Source of the DNA: Mariniphaga sp041687215
Lineage (GTDB): Bacteria > Bacteroidota > Bacteroidia > Bacteroidales > Prolixibacteraceae
Direction: 5' to 3'
NCBI RefSeq assembly: GCF_041687215.1
Contig: NZ_JAWLCI010000002.1
Location: 146,304-210,303 of the forward strand
DNA length: 64,000 nucleotides
The notes under the pieces: generated by a model
Database searches by the model: none
What the model was told of the DNA's origin: nothing
Seen by the model: the letters and a program-made list of their open reading frames with translations, nothing else
Made by a program: the position numbers and the translations under genes
Shown: in pieces, positions 1-7,352 of the stretch
Numbering within the stretch: position 1 is the stretch's first letter
Layout of the letters: each line of letters starts with the position of its first letter

Positions 1-756
1 CTTGTAGAATACGTGGCACCCCTGGGGTCTCGGTCCTTTATTAAAATGTCTGATGGAAGCAAAATCTGGTTGAATGCAGGGACAACTCTTTCATACAAAC
101 ATACATTTGGGAACACCCACCGCGAAGTGATCCTTTCGGGCGAAGCTTATTTCGAGATCGCAAAAAATCCTGATATTCCCTTTGTGGTTCAAACCAGCGA
201 CATCAGCATCACAGCCCTCGGAACCCAGTTTAATGTAAAGGCCTATGCCGAAGAAAAAACCATTGAAACCACCCTGATTGAAGGGTCGGTAAAGCTGGAG
301 GGCAACAAATTTAAACTTGCTGAGGATGTGATTCTTAATGGAAAGGAAAAAGCAGTTTTTACAAAACAAAACCGAACCCTTGATTTAGCCGATGAAAACC
401 AACCTTCAACAGAAAATGAAACAGAACCCAAACAAAAATCAGAACTAAGAATTATCACCTCCATAGAACCTGATCCGATTATTTCGTGGAAAGATGAAAG
501 ATGGTTAATTAATAACGAAAAATTAAGTTCGCTTTCCCAAAAACTTGAGCGCAGGTATGCAGTAAATTTCATTTTCGATAATGAATTGCTGAAAGATTAC
601 TCATTTGGTGGTACGCTTGAAGATGAAACACTGGAACAGGTTTTGGATGCCATTTGCTCAAGTTCACCCATTAAATATTTAATTGAAGGAAAAACGGTGT
701 ATATTATGCCTGATAAACAAAGAATGGATAAATTTAAACATTTGCTTATGAGATAA
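1..756 (+). CDS. FecR-family anti-sigma factor, C-terminal part (5' end outside window)
   Basis: The reading frame is open from the first base, so the start and the cytoplasmic/TM part lie upstream. The visible part holds a FecR periplasmic domain (about the first 100 residues, with LNAGTTLSY, GEAYFEIAKN and ALGTQFNVKAY) and a C-terminal DUF4974 domain (about residues 165-240, ending GKTVYIMP). FecR proteins hold an ECF sigma factor inactive and pass a signal from a TonB-dependent receptor. The next gene encodes a SusC-type receptor with the STN domain that contacts FecR, so the pair is a textbook trans-envelope switch. The cognate sigma gene is expected just left of the window (inference). 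A long acidic/lysine linker (residues about 130-150) separates the two domains. Confidence 0.93.
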   Translation, partial: LVEYVAPLGSRSFIKMSDGSKIWLNAGTTLSYKHTFGNTHREVILSGEAYFEIAKNPDIPFVVQTSDISITALGTQFNVKAYAEEKTIETTLIEGSVKLEGNKFKLAEDVILNGKEKAVFTKQNRTLDLADENQPSTENETEPKQKSELRIITSIEPDPIISWKDERWLINNEKLSSLSQKLERRYAVNFIFDNELLKDYSFGGTLEDETLEQVLDAICSSSPIKYLIEGKTVYIMPDKQRMDKFKHLLMR

Positions 757-814
757 AAACTATCAAATTAAAAAAGGGAGATCCGGTTAGACCTCCCAAA
801 TTCCGTGTTAATTC

Positions 815-850
815 ATGTTGCAACATATTGGTAGTATGTGTGCAACACAT
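815..850. promoter_or_regulatory. Two related dyad elements upstream of the SusC gene
   Basis: The 118-base gap before the receptor gene has a perfect 12-base palindrome ATGTTGCAACAT at 815-826 and a second dyad, ATGTGTGCAACACAT (arms of 6 around GCA), at 836-850. Their centres are about 22 bases apart, roughly two helical turns, and both share the core TGCAACA. No clear TAnnTTTG promoter is visible, as expected if an ECF sigma factor reads this promoter. They could be operator half-sites or recognition elements. This is pattern evidence only. Confidence 0.45.
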
Positions 851-874
851 TTTAAACCTTAACGATTCAAAAAT

Positions 875-3800
875 ATGAAAAAAATTTTTATGGAACTGTC
901 TCATCCTTATAAACGAGACATAAAAAAGGTTTTACTTATGACAAAACTAACATTCTTTCTAAGCGTATTTTTGGTTTTGCAAATGTCTGCAAGCGTGTAT
1001 TCACAAACGCGCCTGTCTGTTGAATCCAAAAATAAAACAGTAAAAGAGGTACTTTGGGACATAGAAAAGCAAAGTGAGTTTCGTTTCTTTTACAATGAAG
1101 ACTTTGTAGATATGAAACGCAGGGTCGGTTTTAACATTCAAAATGAAACCATCCACGAAATCATGGATAAGCTTTTCGATCCATCAAAGATTACCTACAA
1201 AATTGCCGAGAATAATTTGATTGTAATTATTCCCGATGTAAGTCAGCAACCACAGACTATTAGAGGTCGGGTAACCGACAATAACAATCAACCTCTGCCA
1301 GGTGTTACGGTAATGGTAAAAGGTACTACACAAGGCACTGTAACCAATAATGCCGGTGAATATACCCTCTCGAACATTCCCGAGGATGCCACTCTGGTTT
1401 TTTCGTTTGTTGGGATGTTGACACAGGAGGCGGTTATTGGGAACCAGACGAGCATTAATATGGTAATGCAGGAAGATGTAATTGGAATTGAAGAGGTGGT
1501 AGCTATAGGTTACGGTACCATGAAAAAATCGGATTTAACCGGTTCTGTGTCACAAGTTAAGTCAGAAACACTTGAATCTGTTCCTGTTTATAACATGGAA
1601 CAAGCTTTAAAAGTTGGGGCTGCCGGTGTAAGGGTTACTCAAAATTCGGGTATTCCCGGCGGAAGAATTGAAGTTCGTATTCGTGGTGGGAACTCAATGA
1701 TTGGTGACAACCAGCCATTATATGTAGTTGACGGATTTCCTGTAACAGGTGGAATAAACTTTCTTAACCCTTCCGATATTGAATCAGTTGATATTTTAAA
1801 AGATGCCTCAGCGACTGCTATTTATGGTTCAAGAGGTGCCAATGGGGTAGTTCTCATTACATCAAAAAGAGGAAAACTCGGACAAAAAAGCAGAATAGAA
1901 GTAAACAGCTTTTATGGAATTCAACAGGAAGTTAACCGGTTTGATGTACTCGAGGCAAGAGACTATGCTATTATTGCCAATGAGTGGTTAAAAAACCAGG
2001 GGTTAGAGCCTTTTTTCAATCCGGATCAGGTAGAAAATCCCGGAACTGATTGGCAGGATGTTATTTTCAGAACATCTCCCATACATAATCACACCGTTAC
2101 CTTTACAGGAAGTTCCGAAAAAACCAGGTATTCCTTTTCAGGAAATTATTACGATCAGGAAGGGATAATGATTAATTCGGGAGTTAAACGAGGTTCAGCA
2201 AGGCTAAACCTTGATCATGAAATGAACAACTGGCTAACGATGGGCGTAAACATACAATTATCAAGAAGGGAGCGATTTTTTGTCAGTTCGGATAACGGAT
2301 ATCGTGGGCAAGGATTATTGTCAGCCGCAGCATCAGCTCCTCCTACACTACCTGTTTATGACGAAAATGGCCTGCCCTACCAAATTGAGCAGGAATACAA
2401 CTTTGGGTCAGCAGACATGCGAAATCCTTTGATTTACGCATCAGCTAAAAACCGTTCTTTTGCAAACAGTGTTTTGGGAAATTCAACCTTCGACATTAAA
2501 ATAACACCGGATTTATCTTTCAGAACACTTCTGGGGTTGCAATACGATTATGGGTTAGGCGATAATTTTACACCTATTATTTATAGCAGCGACCGTGGTT
2601 CTGCATCAGTAAGTAACTCATACAGCAATTCATTCCTGAATGAAAATACATTAACTTACGCAAAAGTATTCAATGAAATTCATAATTTGAATTTAGTTGG
2701 TGGTTATACATACCAAACCAGTATGTTTCGCAATTCAAGTATAGGAGTTAGCGGTTTTGCAAATAACACCACTGAGAATTATGATTTGTCGGCTGCAGAA
2801 ACTATTGGTAACCCCAATTCAGGATATTCTGACTGGACCCTGGCGTCTTTCCTCTCAAGAGTAAATTACTCATACAATGACAAATATATGATAACAGCAA
2901 GTATCAGGGCAGACGGTTCTTCACGTTTTGGTGCCGACCATAAATGGGGATATTTCCCGTCTGCAGCATTGGCATGGCGTGTTTCTGAGGAGTCATTTAT
3001 GCAGAATGTTACCGTTGTAAACAGCCTTAAAATGAGGGCCAGTTATGGAATAACCGGAAATACTGCACTTAGTCCTTATCAATCGCTCAACAGGTTATCT
3101 TCTGTTAAATTTATTTATGCAAATCAGGCTGATGTTATTGGATTTGTTCCAACAGGCATTTCAAACAGCGACTTAAGATGGGAATCTACAGGCCAATTGG
3201 ATTTAGGATTTGATTTAAATATACTGGACGACAGGTTAAGGTTTGTTTTTGATTATTACAAAAAGAATACAAAAGACCTGCTGGCTTCGGTTCCGCTTCC
3301 TCCATCTGTTGGCTTCGGTTCAATTCTTCAAAACCTGGGGGAAATACAAAACCAGGGAATTGAATTAAGTGTGAATGCCGATATTTTAAGAAGGGGATTC
3401 AACTGGAATGCATCTGCACAAATTTCTGCAAACAGAAATGAAGTAATTGAGATTGCCGGCGACAGTGATATTTTTGGTGCTGAACAAGGAGCCGCCTGGC
3501 CAAGTACCAATATTGCAAGAGTTGGAGAACCATTAGGGGCATTTTACGGATTACTTGAAGATGGGCTGGATGAAAATGGTTTTATTAAATACCAGGACGT
3601 AAGTGGTCCCGATGGAGAACCCGATGGCGTTATAAATGCGTTGGACAGGGTTATTCTTGGAAGTTACCATCCCGATTTTATTTATGGTTTTACATCTGAT
3701 TTTAAATACAAAGATTTTGAATTGAACATTATCCTGGAAGGAGTATATGGAAATGAAATTTTCAATGCAACAAACGGTACAAACTTAAACTCATTCCAAA

Positions 3801-4192
3801 GGGGTAACAATCAGTTAAAAGAAATTATGGGTAATTACTGGACACCCGAAAACCCGGACCCAAATGCTAAATACCCAAAAATCAGTGCAGCTACACAGGT
3901 TACGGCATCCGAAAGATTTATAGAAGACGGCAGTTATTTAAGATTAAAATCCCTGAGATTTGCTTATAACCTGCCCGTTTCAAAATTGGGAATATCATTT
4001 TTTGATATGGCACAGGTTTATGTATCGGGAACAAACCTGTTCACCATTACGAATTATACGGGACTTGACCCGGAAGTTAATACGAGGGGTTCGGACAGCG
4101 GGAGTGTTGCAAACCGGTTATGGATTGGGATTGACCAGAATGGTTATCCTAATGCAAAAGTTTATGCAGTGGGTTTAAAACTTAGTTTTTAA
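875..4192 (+). CDS. SusC/RagA-type TonB-dependent outer-membrane receptor with STN signalling domain
   Basis: Imports a large substrate across the outer membrane using TonB energy, in complex with the SusD lipoprotein downstream. Order of domains: long N-terminus with a hydrophobic signal segment (about residues 22-43, ending VYSQ), STN domain (about 45-120, FRFFYNEDFV), carboxypeptidase-D-like beta-sandwich (about 128-205, GRVTDNNNQPLPGVTVMVKG), TonB-box-like VVAIGYGTMKK (about 208), plug with the SusC signature LKDASATAIYGSRGANG, then a beta-barrel ending in an aromatic strand (VGLKLSF). At 1105 residues it has the usual family length. The STN domain marks it as a transducer to the upstream FecR. 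The substrate cannot be read from the sequence; neighbouring genes are flavoproteins rather than glycoside hydrolases, so it may not be a polysaccharide. Confidence 0.97.
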   Translation: MKKIFMELSHPYKRDIKKVLLMTKLTFFLSVFLVLQMSASVYSQTRLSVESKNKTVKEVLWDIEKQSEFRFFYNEDFVDMKRRVGFNIQNETIHEIMDKLFDPSKITYKIAENNLIVIIPDVSQQPQTIRGRVTDNNNQPLPGVTVMVKGTTQGTVTNNAGEYTLSNIPEDATLVFSFVGMLTQEAVIGNQTSINMVMQEDVIGIEEVVAIGYGTMKKSDLTGSVSQVKSETLESVPVYNMEQALKVGAAGVRVTQNSGIPGGRIEVRIRGGNSMIGDNQPLYVVDGFPVTGGINFLNPSDIESVDILKDASATAIYGSRGANGVVLITSKRGKLGQKSRIEVNSFYGIQQEVNRFDVLEARDYAIIANEWLKNQGLEPFFNPDQVENPGTDWQDVIFRTSPIHNHTVTFTGSSEKTRYSFSGNYYDQEGIMINSGVKRGSARLNLDHEMNNWLTMGVNIQLSRRERFFVSSDNGYRGQGLLSAAASAPPTLPVYDENGLPYQIEQEYNFGSADMRNPLIYASAKNRSFANSVLGNSTFDIKITPDLSFRTLLGLQYDYGLGDNFTPIIYSSDRGSASVSNSYSNSFLNENTLTYAKVFNEIHNLNLVGGYTYQTSMFRNSSIGVSGFANNTTENYDLSAAETIGNPNSGYSDWTLASFLSRVNYSYNDKYMITASIRADGSSRFGADHKWGYFPSAALAWRVSEESFMQNVTVVNSLKMRASYGITGNTALSPYQSLNRLSSVKFIYANQADVIGFVPTGISNSDLRWESTGQLDLGFDLNILDDRLRFVFDYYKKNTKDLLASVPLPPSVGFGSILQNLGEIQNQGIELSVNADILRRGFNWNASAQISANRNEVIEIAGDSDIFGAEQGAAWPSTNIARVGEPLGAFYGLLEDGLDENGFIKYQDVSGPDGEPDGVINALDRVILGSYHPDFIYGFTSDFKYKDFELNIILEGVYGNEIFNATNGTNLNSFQRGNNQLKEIMGNYWTPENPDPNAKYPKISAATQVTASERFIEDGSYLRLKSLRFAYNLPVSKLGISFFDMAQVYVSGTNLFTITNYTGLDPEVNTRGSDSGSVANRLWIGIDQNGYPNAKVYAVGLKLSF

Positions 4193-4210
4193 TCTAAAAG
4201 TTAAAGAATC

Positions 4211-5662
4211 ATGAAAAAAATAACATTACTATTATTAACTATAATATTGTTTTCAGCTTGCGAAAACATGCTGGATGAAGTTCCAAAAAGTTTTGTTTCC
4301 AAAGCAAATTATTATCAAAACCAATCCGATGCCGAAGGTGCAATTGCCGGAGCCTATAATGGTTTGCAAAGTGATTTTTATGGAATTACATATTACCTGA
4401 TGATAGAGTTGCATGGCGATTATTTAAATGGAAGAGGCTCACAGGCTCCAATTACAATTTGGGATCAAATTCTTGACCAAACAAATATTGGTCGTGCTGC
4501 AACAAATTGGTCAACTCTTTATCGTGCCATTAACCGTGCAAACGCAGTACTGGATAATGTTCCGAATATTACTGATATAAATCCTGGTGTCCAAACACGA
4601 ATTCTTGCTGAAGCGCACTTTCTCAGGGCATTAGCTTATTTTGAACTGGTAAGAGGCTGGGGACCGGTCCCATTAAAAACATCTGAAAGTATTGACTTAA
4701 CAGCACTGGAAGCTCCCAGGGCACCCGAAAGCCAGGTGTATGATTTAATAATTTCAGATTGCATTGCTGCTGAAAGTGGTTTAGGCGAAGTAGGTTCTCA
4801 GACTGGCCGTGCATCAAAATGGGCTGCTAAAATGCTGCTGGCCCATGTTTACTTAACCATTGAGAATTGGACACAGTCTGCGGAAAAAGCAAATGATGTG
4901 ATAACCAATGGTCCTTTTTCTTTAATTAATGTTACTGAGCCGGATGATTTTTATAAAATGTTCAGGGTTGATACGCATTCTGAAGATATTATGTCAATGC
5001 ATCATTCCGAAACAAAGGGTTCAACTATTCCAACTTATATTCACAGAGCAAGAGCATATCCATATCATTATGGAACAAGTGGATTTTTTGCATGGCTTCC
5101 TGATATGAACACTTTTATTGGAGACAGTTGGGATGAAAATGATCTAAGGAAAAGTTTTAATTTATATACCGAATATCAAAATGAAGATGGTGAATGGGTA
5201 AGCTTACCTTCAACCGTACCAATCCTTTTTAAGAAATTCAGTAGTAATCCCGATGGAATTAGCCTTTATAGTGTACCTATTTATAGATTTACAGAAGCTT
5301 TTCTATTTTACGCCGAAGCTTCTGCTATGGCCGAAGGTAATCCATCTGCACTTGCTTTGGAGCGTTTAAATATGATCAAAAGAAGGGCATATGGTTACGA
5401 CCCAACCGCAGTTTCGCCTGTTGATTACCCTGCCGGAATGAGCCAAACTGAATTCAGGGAAGCTGTTTTAAAAGAAAGATCTTATGAATTTTTAATTGAA
5501 CGGCGAAGATGGTTTGACCTGAAACGGACAGGAAAAGTGCAAGAGGCATTTACTGCAGCCGGCAAAAATATTCTTCCTGAACGTCTTTTGTGGCCTATTC
5601 CGGAAGATGAAATAAATAACAATCCTGCAATAAACCAGGATGATCAAAATCCGGGTTATTAG
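4211..5662 (+). CDS. SusD/RagB-family substrate-binding outer-membrane lipoprotein
   Basis: Surface lipoprotein that caps the SusC channel and captures substrate. It has a lipoprotein signal (MKKITLLLLTIILFSAC, Cys17), the N-terminal SusD motif region (KANYYQNQSDAEGAIAGAYN), a TPR-like helical scaffold, and the typical C-terminus (LIERRRWFDLKR, then LLWPIPEDEINNNP, then NQDDQNPGY). It begins 18 bases after the SusC gene, so the two are surely co-transcribed. The 483-residue length is normal. A strong terminator follows it, so the downstream flavoprotein genes may be expressed at a lower level or from a separate promoter. Confidence 0.97.
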   Translation: MKKITLLLLTIILFSACENMLDEVPKSFVSKANYYQNQSDAEGAIAGAYNGLQSDFYGITYYLMIELHGDYLNGRGSQAPITIWDQILDQTNIGRAATNWSTLYRAINRANAVLDNVPNITDINPGVQTRILAEAHFLRALAYFELVRGWGPVPLKTSESIDLTALEAPRAPESQVYDLIISDCIAAESGLGEVGSQTGRASKWAAKMLLAHVYLTIENWTQSAEKANDVITNGPFSLINVTEPDDFYKMFRVDTHSEDIMSMHHSETKGSTIPTYIHRARAYPYHYGTSGFFAWLPDMNTFIGDSWDENDLRKSFNLYTEYQNEDGEWVSLPSTVPILFKKFSSNPDGISLYSVPIYRFTEAFLFYAEASAMAEGNPSALALERLNMIKRRAYGYDPTAVSPVDYPAGMSQTEFREAVLKERSYEFLIERRRWFDLKRTGKVQEAFTAAGKNILPERLLWPIPEDEINNNPAINQDDQNPGY

Positions 5663-5674
5663 TTTAGTTAGATT

Positions 5675-5706
5675 AAATCCCGGTAGAAATTCTACCGGGA
5701 TTTTTG
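5675..5706 (+). terminator. Rho-independent terminator after the SusD gene
   Basis: A 14-base perfect inverted repeat (left arm 5675-5688, right arm 5690-5703, core CCCGGTAGAA / TTCTACCGGG) runs into a T tract at 5701-5705. It separates the SusCD pair from the flavoprotein genes. Confidence 0.88.
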
Positions 5707-5739
5707 TCTCCCTTTTTATTCATTTTAAAAACTACTACA

Positions 5740-7230
5740 ATGAAGGTTTCACGTAGAAAAGCAATAGAAAAAACTTTAATTGCTGTTACTGGTGCAACAT
5801 TTTTATCGAATCTGCCAAAATCTACACAGAGTTCTGAAAAAAAAGCCACAAAGGATACCTATCTATTAAAAAGAGAAATTCCCGTTTCGAAGAAATACGA
5901 TGTTGTTGTGGCAGGTGGAGGTCCGGCAGGAGTTGCCGCTGCTGTTTGCAGTTCACGACTTGGTGCAAAAGTACTACTAATCGAAAGTACAGGTTGCCTT
6001 GGAGGAATGGGAACTTCGGGGCTGGTTACAGCTTTTGACCCTATGGCAAACGGAGAAGAGCTTCTTGTCGGTGGTTTTATGAAGGAAATTCTCTTTGATA
6101 TGTATAAACGGGGTTTTCTCGGCCCTCAGGAAAAACCTGAGGTATTTACAAAAGCTTATCATCACTGGACTCCTTTTAATGCCGAAGGGTACAAATTACT
6201 TTTAGATGAAAAAGTTGTTGAAGCGGATATTGAAGTACGATTTTTCACCAAAGTAATCGATGCCGAAGCAGACTACAAAAATAGTAAAATCGAAGGTGTG
6301 ATAATTAATAATATTGAAGGATATGAATTTATTCCCTCAAAAACATTTATTGATTGCACAGGAGATGCAGTTTTGGCAGATTTATGTGATGCAACTTGCA
6401 GGGAAGCCGGAAGGGATACTCCCAATATTATGCCGGCAACACTGTGTTCCTATTTTGTAAACATTGACTTTGAAAACAGTGTAAAAGTTGGAACCGAGCA
6501 TCCAATTTTATTAAAAGCGATTGAGGATGGACATTTTACCCATACCGACAGGCATTTACCGGGCTTGTCCCAGGTCGGAAATACAATTGGATACCTGAAT
6601 GGCGGACATGTGTATAACCTTAATTCGTTAAGGTGCGAAAGTTTGACAAAAGGGATGATGTTGGGAAGAAAGATAGCAAAAGAATATTTGTCTTTTTATA
6701 AAAAATATGTTCCAGGTTTCGAAAATGTTGAACATGTTACAACCGCTTCTGTTATGGGCGTCCGTGAATCACGGAGAATTCTTGGAGAGTATGAATTAAA
6801 TTTTGATGATTACATTTCTAAACGTGAATTTCCTGATCAGATTGGAATATTTAACAAATCCGTTGATATTCATGCGTACAATGATTCCTTGGAAGAATTC
6901 AATCGTTTCAAAAAGGAATACAATGAAACGGGCAGATTGAAACAGGGAGAATATTTTGGAATACCGTATTCAATTTTAGTTCCCAAAGGATGGACAAATC
7001 TATGGGTAGCAGGAAGGTGCAATTCAAGCGATATAAAAGTTCACGGGTCAATAAGGGTGCAGCCGGCAGCTTCGATGATGGGTCAGGCAGCAGGTACGGC
7101 TGCAATTCAGTCAATTAAAACCGGTCAGCCGGCAAATGATATAGACACATCAATGCTGATTTCTACATTAAGAGATGAAGGCGCCAATCTGCCACAAAAG
7201 AGTTTAGCAAAAAGTATGACACGGACCTAA
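5740..7230 (+). CDS. Exported FAD-dependent oxidoreductase (PF12831 type), flavoprotein 1
   Basis: Predicted flavin oxidoreductase, substrate unknown. I start it at the ATG at 5740, because the open frame to 5704 would begin inside the terminator T tract. The N-terminus MKVSRRKAIEKTLIAVTGA is a twin-arginine-like signal (SRRKAIEK). The dinucleotide-binding motif follows at about residues 47-75 (YDVVVAGGGPAGVAAAV), then the FAD-ribose acid in LLIESTGCLGGMGTSG, a classic PF12831 pattern. A second FAD contact region lies near the end (WVAGRCNSSDIKVHGSIRVQ, PAASMMGQAAGTAA). It is the first of five related proteins here and stands 122 bases before flavoprotein 2. Tat export would let it fold with FAD in the cytoplasm first (inference). 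Confidence 0.88.
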   Translation: MKVSRRKAIEKTLIAVTGATFLSNLPKSTQSSEKKATKDTYLLKREIPVSKKYDVVVAGGGPAGVAAAVCSSRLGAKVLLIESTGCLGGMGTSGLVTAFDPMANGEELLVGGFMKEILFDMYKRGFLGPQEKPEVFTKAYHHWTPFNAEGYKLLLDEKVVEADIEVRFFTKVIDAEADYKNSKIEGVIINNIEGYEFIPSKTFIDCTGDAVLADLCDATCREAGRDTPNIMPATLCSYFVNIDFENSVKVGTEHPILLKAIEDGHFTHTDRHLPGLSQVGNTIGYLNGGHVYNLNSLRCESLTKGMMLGRKIAKEYLSFYKKYVPGFENVEHVTTASVMGVRESRRILGEYELNFDDYISKREFPDQIGIFNKSVDIHAYNDSLEEFNRFKKEYNETGRLKQGEYFGIPYSILVPKGWTNLWVAGRCNSSDIKVHGSIRVQPAASMMGQAAGTAAIQSIKTGQPANDIDTSMLISTLRDEGANLPQKSLAKSMTRT

Positions 7231-7352
7231 GTTTTTATAATTCAGAACATTTTAGTATGAACATTTATCGTTTCATATTAATTTTGTATTTACCCGTTTT
7301 TGTATTTAATTGCTCTAAAATATTTATAAGAACAAATTGAAAATTCACAGGT

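Noticed and set aside
776..797. Hairpin GGGAG/CTCCC after the FecR gene as a terminator
   Set aside because: The stem is only five bases with a long loop and no T tract; the FecR and SusC genes may well be read together.
5740..7230. Longer N-terminus of flavoprotein 1 from a TTG at 5704
   Set aside because: That start lies in the T tract of the preceding terminator; the ATG at 5740 opens a Tat-like signal.
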